From: Thermoanaerobaculales bacterium
GTDB lineage: Bacteria; Acidobacteriota; Thermoanaerobaculia; Thermoanaerobaculales; Sulfomarinibacteraceae
Direction: 5' to 3'
NCBI GenBank assembly: GCA_029938595.1
Contig: JAOZUP010000010.1
Span: 1-23,568, forward strand
DNA: 23,568 nucleotides
Shown here in pieces: positions 6,859 to 13,573 of this stretch (position 1 is its first letter; each line of letters begins with the position of its first letter). A program made the translations under genes and the position numbers. The notes below the pieces were generated by a model. It did not search any database. It was not told the DNA's origin and saw only the letters and a list, made by a program, of their open reading frames with translations.

Positions 6859-6957
6859 GTTTTTAGTTTTTAGTTTTTAGTTTTCACGCACTTGCTCAGA
6901 AGCCCGTAGGGGAGAATGTAGGGGAACTAAAAACTCAAAACTGAAAACTTAAAACTC
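6859..6957. repeat. Heptamer-armed inverted repeat (TTTTNAG)
   Basis: The left arm (6859-6885) has three perfect TTTTTAG heptamers plus a partial unit. The right arm (6924-6957) is the opposite-strand form, with degenerate copies reading TTTTAAG, TTTTCAG, TTTTGAG and TTTTTAG on the minus strand. The spacer is about 38 bases. It lies in the 157-base gap between the converging CNNM-like and HEAT-cyclophilin genes. A role in bidirectional termination is conceivable, but the hairpin is AT-rich and imperfect. Confidence 0.7.
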
Positions 6958-6993
6958 ATGCTGGTGGGTGGTCCCCGCTGCCCCTCCGCTCCG

Positions 6994-8946
6994 CTACTCG
7001 CCGCCTGTAACAGTACGGATGGTGCGGATCCGGTCGCCGACCCGTATTTCGGTCAGCACCTCGCGGCCCGACACCACCTCGCCGAAGTTGGTGTAGTGGC
7101 CGGTGAGGCGGTCGGCGGGCAGGAGGGTGACGAAGAGCTGGCAACCGCCGGTGTTGGGCCCCGAGGTCGCGATCCCGACCCGCCAGGAGTCGAAGGGCAC
7201 GAGCGAGGGCTCGTCGGGCAGGGCGAAGCCCGGCCCGCCCCAGCCGTCGCCCCTGGGGTCGCCGCCCTGGACCACGAAATTGGGGACTACGCGGTGAAAG
7301 TCGAGCCCGTCGTAAAAACCGTCCACGGCGAGGTCCCAGATCTCGCGCGAGGTGATGGGCGTGGAGTCGAGGTCGAGGCGGATCCGGAAGGTGCCGCGGT
7401 CGGTGATGACGTCCAGAGCACGTGGCTCCGCCGTCCATTCGTCGAGGGCCTCGTACCAGCGCGTGCCATGGCGTGGTTCGCGGGCCGGCAGCACGGCATC
7501 CAGATCCAACCCGCGCGCTCCGTTGACGACCATCGCCGCCACCGCCGAGTTCGGGTCCTCGATACCGAGCGCGAGGAGACCCACGCGTTCGCCTTCGGTC
7601 GCAGCCCCGGCGAGGGCCGAGACGATGGCCTCGGCGCGGGCGTCAACCATCGTGTCGCCCTTCCACGAAGCGTAGAGCTCGACGAGCTCTTCGACCCCCG
7701 GCGCCGCACCGGCCTCCCGAAGAAGCGACAGCACCTGCGAGCGAACCGCCGGGTCGGGATCGGCCGAAAGCAGGCCGAGAACCTGCTCGCGCCGCGCGAG
7801 CGTCTGCTCATCGTCGAGGCTCCCCAACCAGGCGAGACGAACGCCCGCGTCCTTGTCCGCGGCAGCCAGCCGCTCGATCTCCGGTCCCGAAGCCGCAGCG
7901 ACCCGCGCCGCCGCCCGGCGCCGCCACAGCTCGGGCGAGCCAAACCACTTCCGGACCACCTTGCGGGCCCGGTCGATATCTCGTCCCGCGAGGGCGACCA
8001 GGGCCTCCGACGCGAGCCACGAGTCTTCGCCCTTCACCACCGCAAGAAGCTCGGCGGTCGTGCCCACGCCCGGCTGGGCTCCGGCCGCCGCCAGTGCGGA
8101 GACCGCAAGGTGTGGGTGCTTGGAAGCGAAGTCCGCAACGACACGTCCCGCGGAGGCGGCGGGTACGGCAACCTCGGTCTGAACCGCGAGCACCCGGCAC
8201 GCCGCGGCACGGACCCGCCAGTCCGGATCCTCGAGGGCGGCCAGGACGGCATCGAGGTCCAGCTTTGCCAGGGCGCCGGTCTGGAAGCCCTGCAGCGCCG
8301 TGGCCCGGATCACCGGCTCGGCGTCGGCCGCCAATCGGCGCTGGGCATCGCGGACTGCCGCCGCGCCGGTGCGGGAGAGCGAGTAGGCCGCGGCCCGCCG
8401 AAGATGAACATCGGGGCTCTTGGCGAAAGCAGCCACCGCCGCCGGCCACGGGCTGTCTTCCAGTCGCCAGAGATTGGCGAGCAGGGTGACCAGCACCGGC
8501 CGGTTTCGTTCGGCCTCGAGGAGCTTGGAGAGCGGCTCGAAGGCCCGGTCGCCGCCGTGGCAGGCCGCCCATGCCGCCGCTTGCCGCACGACCGGAGAGG
8601 TGTCACTGAGACCGTGCAGCGCGAGATTGAGCCCGGACGGGCCGAGCCTGCCGGCGGCAAGCATCACCTGCTCGCGGACGCGGGGGTCGCCGTCCATCAT
8701 GTAGCGGCTGATCAACGGCAGATCCCCGGCATCGACGTTGGCGGCCAAGACCTGGACCGCGTGCGCGCGGACGGCCGGGAAGGGGTCGGCGAGCATGGCA
8801 ACCGCCATCGACAGCTCGAGGTCCCAGCCGTCGATCGCCCGGTACAAATACACCTGCCGAGAACCGATACCGACCGGTGTCTGAGCGGCGACAAAGGTCG
8901 CGCCCATCACCACGACCGCCAGCAGTCTCATCAGGGTTCTCATCAT
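6994..8946 (-). CDS. Secreted HEAT-repeat protein with C-terminal cyclophilin PPIase domain
   Basis: The product is about 650 residues. A signal peptide (residues 1-21, ending FVAA before QTP) precedes roughly 450 residues of HEAT-like helical pairs, with repeated phrases such as DPFPAVRAHAVQVLAA, DPRVREQVMLAAG, DPDWRVRAAACRVL and DPAVRSQVLSLL. The C-terminal domain (about 510-650) is a cyclophilin-type peptidyl-prolyl isomerase. It has FHRVVPNFVVQGGDP (about 550-564) with the catalytic Arg, Phe and Gln, then GCQLFVTLLPADRLTGHYTNFGEVV. It probably acts in the periplasm, with the HEAT array binding substrate. The ATG at 8946 overlaps the upstream stop as TGATG and follows GGAG; an in-frame GTG one codon earlier and an ATG one codon later are alternatives. 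It is the last gene of the aroK operon. Confidence 0.9.
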   Translation of the reverse strand: MMRTLMRLLAVVVMGATFVAAQTPVGIGSRQVYLYRAIDGWDLELSMAVAMLADPFPAVRAHAVQVLAANVDAGDLPLISRYMMDGDPRVREQVMLAAGRLGPSGLNLALHGLSDTSPVVRQAAAWAACHGGDRAFEPLSKLLEAERNRPVLVTLLANLWRLEDSPWPAAVAAFAKSPDVHLRRAAAYSLSRTGAAAVRDAQRRLAADAEPVIRATALQGFQTGALAKLDLDAVLAALEDPDWRVRAAACRVLAVQTEVAVPAASAGRVVADFASKHPHLAVSALAAAGAQPGVGTTAELLAVVKGEDSWLASEALVALAGRDIDRARKVVRKWFGSPELWRRRAAARVAAASGPEIERLAAADKDAGVRLAWLGSLDDEQTLARREQVLGLLSADPDPAVRSQVLSLLREAGAAPGVEELVELYASWKGDTMVDARAEAIVSALAGAATEGERVGLLALGIEDPNSAVAAMVVNGARGLDLDAVLPAREPRHGTRWYEALDEWTAEPRALDVITDRGTFRIRLDLDSTPITSREIWDLAVDGFYDGLDFHRVVPNFVVQGGDPRGDGWGGPGFALPDEPSLVPFDSWRVGIATSGPNTGGCQLFVTLLPADRLTGHYTNFGEVVSGREVLTEIRVGDRIRTIRTVTGGE

Positions 8947-9701
8947 CACGCTCCATAGAGCAGACGGTCGCCGAGCACCGGCGGCAGACCGGCGTTGAGG
9001 ATTCTGCGGCGGGCGACCGATGCGCTGTAGGCGACCCGGTACAGGTAGATTCGACGTTGATCGGTGTCGAGGATGGCGTAGGCGGCACGCGGGTCGCGGT
9101 CCCGCGGCTGACCCACCGAGCCCGGATTGATGAGGTATCGCCGGTCGGGATCGAGGTCGAGGACGATTCGCCGTCCTGAGAGCAGCCGCACCTTGAGTGT
9201 CTGCTTGCCGTTGTCCTCGCGGAGCATGAACAGAGACGGAACGTGGGTGTGGCCGAAAAAGATGAGCTGGTGGGGGAGGCCCGCGAAGGCGAGCTGCGCG
9301 TCGTGGGCGGAGAAGATGTAGGCGTCCTCGTCAACGCTCGAGCCGTGGCAAATCGCCACATCGTCTGTCAGACCGAAAGGTCCCTCCGGAAAGGACCTCA
9401 GAAACTCCAGGTTGCGTTCCTCGAGGTGGTTCAGAGTCCAGGTCGCCGCCTGCCGCGCGAACCGGTTGAAGTACTCGGCGCTGTCCAGCCCGCTGCAGAC
9501 CCGGTCGTGGTTGCCCCGCACCGCGTCCAGCGCCGGTCCAAGCGAACGAATCCACTCCAGCACCTGGTTCGGCGAGGCACCGTAGCCCACCGCGTCCCCA
9601 AGGAACACGACCCGGTCGAACCGCTTGCGGCGGACGTGGGCCTTGACCGCCTGCAGCGCCGCCCAGTTGGCGTGGATATCACTCAGGATCAGATAGCGCA
9701 C
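8946..9701 (-). CDS. Calcineurin-like metallophosphoesterase (YfcE/MJ0936-like)
   Basis: This 251-residue cytoplasmic protein has the complete dinuclear-metal site of the calcineurin-like phosphoesterase fold. DIHANW carries Asp8 and His10, GDAVGYG Asp36, GNHD Asn64-His65-Asp66, HGSS His119 and GHTH His151 and His153. The C-terminal half has INPGSVGQPRD, typical of YfcE-type phosphodiesterases. Natural substrates are unknown for most of this group. The GTG at 9701 is chosen because AGGAG and GAGGTG precede it and the conserved fold begins at once (VRYLILSDIH). Longer in-frame starts would run deep into aroK with low-complexity Arg-rich sequence. The start overlaps the aroK stop by 13 bases and the stop overlaps the next gene, so the three are probably cotranscribed. 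Confidence 0.92.
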   Translation of the reverse strand: MRYLILSDIHANWAALQAVKAHVRRKRFDRVVFLGDAVGYGASPNQVLEWIRSLGPALDAVRGNHDRVCSGLDSAEYFNRFARQAATWTLNHLEERNLEFLRSFPEGPFGLTDDVAICHGSSVDEDAYIFSAHDAQLAFAGLPHQLIFFGHTHVPSLFMLREDNGKQTLKVRLLSGRRIVLDLDPDRRYLINPGSVGQPRDRDPRAAYAILDTDQRRIYLYRVAYSASVARRRILNAGLPPVLGDRLLYGA

Positions 9702-10201
9702 GGCGCCACCTCTCCTAGCACGCGATCCGCAACCTCGTCCGGGGTCTCCGATCCTTCGAGGACGATGCTCACATCTGCACGACGATACTCGGGCCGCCGT
9801 TCCTCGAAGAGGCTGCGCACCTGCTCGGTATTGGCATACATCGGGCGGCCGCCGTTGTCGACGGCCAATCGCCGATCGAGCTCTTCCCACGGAAGATCGA
9901 GATAGACCGAGACACCTTTCGATTCGCTGATGATTTCACGATTGTGCCCGACGCAGAATGCCCCGCCGCCGGTGGCCACCACCACGTCCTGCTTGTCGGC
10001 GCAGCGGGCCAGCTCGTCAGTCTCGGCCGCGCGAAAGATGCCCTCGCCGTGCACCGCGAAAACCTCCGATATCGACACCCCGAACCTCTCGCCGAGCCGC
10101 TCGTCGAGGTCGATGAACTGGCATCCGAGACGCGCCGCCAGGGCAGCGCCCACCAGGGTCTTCCCCGCGCCCATAAATCCAACCAGGTAGATGTTCCGCA
10201 T
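9689..10201 (-). CDS. aroK: Shikimate kinase
   Basis: Shikimate kinase phosphorylates shikimate at its 3-hydroxyl using ATP, the fifth step toward chorismate. The 170-residue product has the usual length. The Walker A loop GFMGAGKT is at 8-15, the substrate Asp in FIDLDERL at 29-36, and Arg57 in GEGIFRAAE. ATGGGAF (76-82), GRPM of the lid (118-121) and RRPEYRRADV (135-144) complete the set. The ATG at 10201 places the P-loop at its usual distance from the N-terminus. Its ribosome site is weak, and an in-frame start 16 codons upstream adds no conserved sequence. No aroB follows; a metallophosphoesterase gene overlaps its 3' end instead. Confidence 0.95.
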   Translation of the reverse strand: MRNIYLVGFMGAGKTLVGAALAARLGCQFIDLDERLGERFGVSISEVFAVHGEGIFRAAETDELARCADKQDVVVATGGGAFCVGHNREIISESKGVSVYLDLPWEELDRRLAVDNGGRPMYANTEQVRSLFEERRPEYRRADVSIVLEGSETPDEVADRVLGEVAPCAI

Positions 10202-10257
10202 CACAATAATGGTATCACCCGGCGTTCGGCCGCTGGGCCGCAGGACCACTCCTCATG

Positions 10258-10340
10258 TTCTTTTCTCGGTCTCAGGTTTTCTTTGAGATTGGTGCCGAAT
10301 CACTGCGCCCAGGCGGGAAAACCTGAGACCGAGAAAAGAA
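10258..10340. repeat. Perfect 24-bp inverted repeat between accC and aroK
   Basis: The arms at 10258-10281 and 10317-10340 are exact reverse complements over 24 bases, each containing CTCGGTCTCAGG or its complement, around a 35-base spacer. Adjacent bases stop matching at once, so the element is sharply bounded. It fills most of the 152-base gap after the accC stop (10354) and before aroK. The long spacer and absence of a T-run argue against a classical intrinsic terminator. A dispersed repeat or an mRNA-stabilising hairpin at the accC 3' end is possible. Confidence 0.85.
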
Positions 10341-10353
10341 GAATAGGTTTTGG

Positions 10354-11694
10354 CTAGGCGAGAAAGCGTTCCATGAAGTGGGTGTCAAAGGCACCCGAAA
10401 CGAATTCTTCGTTGTCGAGGATTCGGAGGTGGAGCGGTGCCGTGGTCTTGACGCCCTCGATTCGCAACATTTGGAGAGCACGGCGGCCGCGGACGATCGC
10501 CTCCTCGCGGTCCCTGCCGTGAACCAGGAGCTTGGCGATGAGGCTGTCATAGAACGGCGGAATCGTGTAGCCGGAGTAGATGTGGGTGTCAACCCGCACC
10601 CCCGGGCCTCCGGGAATCGCCAGGTCGGTGATGCGGCCCGGCGACGGGGCGAAGGTCACGGGGTCCTCGGCGTTGATTCGAAACTCGATGGCATGGCCAT
10701 CGGCCTGGATCTTCTTGCGCTTCGGCACCGACATCTTCTCGCCGGCGGCAATCCGTAGCTGCTCCTTGACGATGTCGATTCCGGTCACGAGCTCGGTCAC
10801 CGGATGCTCGACCTGGATCCGGGTATTCATCTCCATGAAGAAAAAACCGCCGTCCTCGGCCAACAGAAACTCGACCGTTCCGGCATTCTCGTAGCGGGCT
10901 GCACGGGTCGTCGCGACCGCCGCCTTTCCCATCTCGGCCCTTAGCTCCGGATCGAGGGCGACGGACGGCGCCTCCTCGATGATCTTCTGGTGGCGCCGCT
11001 GAATCGAGCACTCGCGTTCTCCGAGATGGATGGCCCGTCCCGTCGAGTCCGCAAGCACCTGAAACTCGATGTGACGGGGTTTTTCGAGGTATTTCTCGAG
11101 GTAGAGCGTGGGATCGCCGAAGGCTCGCTGGGCCTCGTTCCAGGCCGTATCGTAGGCGCGCCGAACCTCATCTGGATCCCAGGCCAGGCGCATCCCGCGG
11201 CCCCCGCCGCCGGCGGAAGCCTTGAGAATCACCGGAAAGCCGATCTCCCCGGCAATCTCTGCCGCTTCGTCTCGCGAGGAGAGCGGGCCGTCGGAGCCGG
11301 GGAGAATCGGCACCTCGGCCGCCGCTACCGTTCGCCGCGCCTCCGACTTGTTACCCATAAGCCTGATGGCATCGGCGGACGGGCCGATGAAAGCCAGACC
11401 GCACTCGCCGACGATCTCCGCGAAGTGGGCGTTTTCAGCCAGGAAACCGTATCCGGGGTGGATCGCGTCGGCGCCGGTGATTCGGGCGGCCGACATCACC
11501 GAGGTCACGTTCAGATAGGAGTCCAACGAGTCCGCCGGACCGATGCACACTGACTCATCGGCGAGTAAAACGTGGAGACAGTCGCGGTCCGCCACTGAAT
11601 GTACCGCCACCGTGGAGACATCCAGCTCGCGGCAGGCGGCTATGATCCGCACCGCGATCTCCCCACGATTGGCGATCAGGACCTTGGAAAACAT
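10354..11694 (-). CDS. accC: Acetyl-CoA carboxylase, biotin carboxylase subunit
   Basis: AccC carboxylates the biotin of AccB with bicarbonate and ATP, the first half-reaction of malonyl-CoA synthesis. The 446-residue product has the family length. It begins MFSKVLIANRGEIAVRI, then AIHPGYGFLAEN (77-88), the glycine-rich ATP loop GGGGRGM (162-168), HQKIIEE with Lys238, and EMNTRIQVEHP (288-298) with Glu288, Asn290 and Arg292. EFRINAEDP with Arg338 completes the site. The ATG at 11694 overlaps the accB stop as TGATG. The longer in-frame start inside accB adds no conserved sequence. It is the last gene of the TPR-LC7-accB-accC operon. accA and accD (the transferase) are not in the window. Confidence 0.97.
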   Translation of the reverse strand: MFSKVLIANRGEIAVRIIAACRELDVSTVAVHSVADRDCLHVLLADESVCIGPADSLDSYLNVTSVMSAARITGADAIHPGYGFLAENAHFAEIVGECGLAFIGPSADAIRLMGNKSEARRTVAAAEVPILPGSDGPLSSRDEAAEIAGEIGFPVILKASAGGGGRGMRLAWDPDEVRRAYDTAWNEAQRAFGDPTLYLEKYLEKPRHIEFQVLADSTGRAIHLGERECSIQRRHQKIIEEAPSVALDPELRAEMGKAAVATTRAARYENAGTVEFLLAEDGGFFFMEMNTRIQVEHPVTELVTGIDIVKEQLRIAAGEKMSVPKRKKIQADGHAIEFRINAEDPVTFAPSPGRITDLAIPGGPGVRVDTHIYSGYTIPPFYDSLIAKLLVHGRDREEAIVRGRRALQMLRIEGVKTTAPLHLRILDNEEFVSGAFDTHFMERFLA

Positions 11695-12173
11695 CAGGAC
11701 GAACGGACCACGAAGAGCTGCTCGCCATACTCCACGGGCTGTGCATTCTCCGGCAGGACCTTGACGATAGTGCCCGTGACATCGCTCTCGATCTCGTTCA
11801 TCAGCTTCATGGCCTCGACGATGCACAGGGTCTGGCCTTTTTCGACGAAGTCGCCCACCTTGACGTAGGGATCGGCATCGGGATTCGGCGCACGATAGAA
11901 GGTGCCGACGATGGGTGAGTTGATGGCGTGCTCATTCTCGTCCACGGCGTCGGCGGACGCCCGTTCCGCGTCTGTTTCGGCGGGCGCAGACTGGGGCGCC
12001 GGTACGGCGACGGCCACGTCGGGCGCCGGGATCTGCGGGGCCGAGGGAGCCGCAGCAACCTGCAGCCGTCCCTCGACTCGCACGCGGGATCCAGCGTGCT
12101 CGATCTCGACAACTGCCACCCCGGACGAGCCGACCAGCTCAATCAGCTCACAGATCTCTTCAAATTTGTACAT
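11694..12173 (-). CDS. accB: Acetyl-CoA carboxylase, biotin carboxyl carrier protein
   Basis: AccB carries the biotin that shuttles CO2 from AccC to the carboxyltransferase. The 159-residue product has the normal layout: an N-terminal helical part (MYKFEEICELIELV), an Ala/Pro-rich flexible linker (about 39-80), and a C-terminal biotinyl domain from INSPIVGTFYRAPNPDADPY (84-103). The biotinylation motif EAMKLM places the modified lysine at Lys123. The C-terminus EYGEQLFVV is typical. ATG 12173 follows GAGGTGA. The gene starts 14 bases after the LC7 stop and overlaps accC by one base, so translation of the two subunits is probably coupled. Confidence 0.96.
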   Translation of the reverse strand: MYKFEEICELIELVGSSGVAVVEIEHAGSRVRVEGRLQVAAAPSAPQIPAPDVAVAVPAPQSAPAETDAERASADAVDENEHAINSPIVGTFYRAPNPDADPYVKVGDFVEKGQTLCIVEAMKLMNEIESDVTGTIVKVLPENAQPVEYGEQLFVVRSS

Positions 12174-12187
12174 TGTCCCGTATCACC

Positions 12188-12541
12188 TCAGATGAATTCG
12201 GAGTACAGGCGCGCACCGGCGAGCCGGCTCTGAAACCGGCCCTTGCCGGCGAGACCGTCACGGCCCATGACCAGTACCAGGAAGTAACCGCCGGTGATCG
12301 TCGTCAGAATAATGGTCGCATCTTCGGCAAAGACCGAGCACTGCTCCAAACGTCCGTGCTGAAACTCCCGTGCCGCCTCGGCCAGATCGCGAAGAATCGT
12401 CGCCAACTCCACGCCGAGGGTCTCGAGCGATCCCTCGCGCGGCGTCACCACCACCGGAATGCCGTCCGGGTCGACAATGGCGGCACCCTGCGCCCCTGGA
12501 CAATCCTCCAACAGGCGCTGCATCGGCTCTTCGAAATTCAC
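12188..12541 (-). CDS. Roadblock/LC7 domain protein (MglB-like)
   Basis: The 117-residue product is essentially one roadblock/LC7 domain. It opens with a helix, then CPGAQGAAIVDPDGIPVVV (14-32), the typical first two strands (usually PG-x-x-G-x-x-x-x-D-x-D-G). A long helix follows (LGVELATILRDLAEAAREF), then CSVFAEDATIILTTITGGYFLVLVM (68-92) and a final helix. Bacterial LC7 proteins such as MglB form dimers and often act on small Ras-like GTPases to set cell polarity or motility. No such GTPase is in the window, and the partner is unknown. The start codon is GTG at 12541, sharing GTGA with the stop of the TPR gene. Cotranscription with TPR, accB and accC is very likely. The role is inferred. 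Confidence 0.8.
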   Translation of the reverse strand: MNFEEPMQRLLEDCPGAQGAAIVDPDGIPVVVTPREGSLETLGVELATILRDLAEAAREFQHGRLEQCSVFAEDATIILTTITGGYFLVLVMGRDGLAGKGRFQSRLAGARLYSEFI

Positions 12542-13524
12542 GATTCCAGCCTCTCCGCGGCCAGTCTAACTGCCTCCAGCCACTCCTGCAACGCCAGGAC
12601 CTTCTCGGCTGCGAGGTTCTCAGCGCCGCTCGCGGTTGGCGATCGTAGATCTGCCTCGTTCAGGCTCTCGAGCAAGCGCTCGGCATCCTGGTTTCCGGGA
12701 TCCTCCTCGAGAACGCCGCGGAGGGTCTGTTGGGCCAGGTCGGGATCACCCTGCTCGATGGCGAGGCGGGCGAGGGTCATGGTTGGAAGGGGGAAGTCCT
12801 CGGGCTCGGCATCCGTTTCGTATTCGGGCTCGGGCTCGGGCTCGGGCTCGGCGATCTCTTGCTCGACGACTTCGAAATCAAACTCGTCCGCCGCGATTGT
12901 CTCGGATATCGGCTCTACCGCGTCATCGACGGTCAAGCTCGCGACGTCCTCGTCATTGACCCAGCCCGAGGCAAAGACATCGTTGGCGTCTTCCCACTCG
13001 CCGGTGTCACCGGCCGGCTGGACGGCAAAGGGCTCACCGACGGCTCCGGTCTCCACCGGCACCGGAGGCGGAGGCGGTTTCACTATTGCGGGCGGCTTTG
13101 GCCGCTCGAGCAGACCCAGCCCGGCGAGCTTGTTCTCGACGAACGCAATCCTCTCATCGAGGGCGTCGTCTTGCGGCGTCAGACCGCGTGCCCGCTTGAG
13201 GTTCTTGACCGCCTCGACCCACTCCTCGTTGGCGATGGCAGCCTCACCCGCGAACAGCGCCGCGACCGCATTGTCAGGATCAAGCTCGAGGGCCTGGGCG
13301 AGCGCTTCCGCCGCGCCGATGTTTTTGCCGCCGGCAAGCAGAGCGCGACCGAGGCTGACCCAGGCCGCGATGTACCCGGGGTGAGTCTCGAGGCCCGCGC
13401 GCAGAGTCTGCACCGCCTCGTCGAGCTGGTCTTCGCGGCGAAGACACTCGCCGAGCTTGAAGAAACTCCGAGAGGAGGGATCCTCCCGGAGCTCAAAACG
13501 GAACTGCTCGAGACGGTAGTCCAT
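12538..13524 (-). CDS. TPR-repeat protein with acidic low-complexity linker
   Basis: The 328-residue product has no signal peptide. The N-terminal part (about 18-130) holds about three TPR units, including RSFFKLGECLRREDQLDEAV, then PGYIAAWVSLGRALLAGG and AVAALFAGEAAIANEEWVEAV. A proline-rich stretch (KPPPPPVPV, about 149-157) and a long acidic linker with a run of Glu-Pro pairs (about 226-240) follow. A last TPR-like unit reads PTMTLARLAIEQGDPDLAQQ and ends LEEDPGNQDAERLLE. This C-terminal module occurs in many bacterial TPR scaffolds. It probably assembles a protein complex; its partner may be the overlapping LC7 gene downstream. There is no clear ribosome site before ATG 13524; the terminator hairpin lies only 10 bases away. 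Confidence 0.85.
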   Translation of the reverse strand: MDYRLEQFRFELREDPSSRSFFKLGECLRREDQLDEAVQTLRAGLETHPGYIAAWVSLGRALLAGGKNIGAAEALAQALELDPDNAVAALFAGEAAIANEEWVEAVKNLKRARGLTPQDDALDERIAFVENKLAGLGLLERPKPPAIVKPPPPPVPVETGAVGEPFAVQPAGDTGEWEDANDVFASGWVNDEDVASLTVDDAVEPISETIAADEFDFEVVEQEIAEPEPEPEPEYETDAEPEDFPLPTMTLARLAIEQGDPDLAQQTLRGVLEEDPGNQDAERLLESLNEADLRSPTASGAENLAAEKVLALQEWLEAVRLAAERLES

Positions 13525-13527
13525 GAA

Positions 13528-13560
13528 ATTATAACCCGCCGGCCCCGGTGGGCCGGCGGG
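13528..13560 (-). terminator. Intrinsic terminator after the pil/IPT operon
   Basis: GGCCGGCGGG (13551-13560) and CCCGCCGGCC (13535-13544) form a perfect 10-bp GC stem with a 6-nt loop. On the minus strand it is followed by TTATAATTTC, a short T-rich tail, 13 bases after the stop codon of the IPT-repeat lipoprotein gene. It fits a terminator for the seven-gene operon. The tail merges directly into the start of the TPR gene, so a read-through or shared promoter role is possible. Confidence 0.65.
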
Positions 13561-13573
13561 TGAAATTTCTCCC

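Noticed and set aside
6958..8958. 666-codon open frame on the plus strand
   Set aside because: It lies codon-for-codon antisense to the HEAT-cyclophilin gene. In GC-rich DNA this frame stays open because TTA, CTA and TCA codons are rare. The minus-strand product has a signal peptide and intact cyclophilin motifs; the plus-strand product has no recognisable domain.
13528..13533. TATAAT as a -10 box giving a leaderless TPR mRNA
   Set aside because: It ends only three bases before the ATG, so transcription would begin inside the coding region. No -35 match exists 17 bases upstream, where the GC hairpin lies. It is more likely the T-rich terminator tail.
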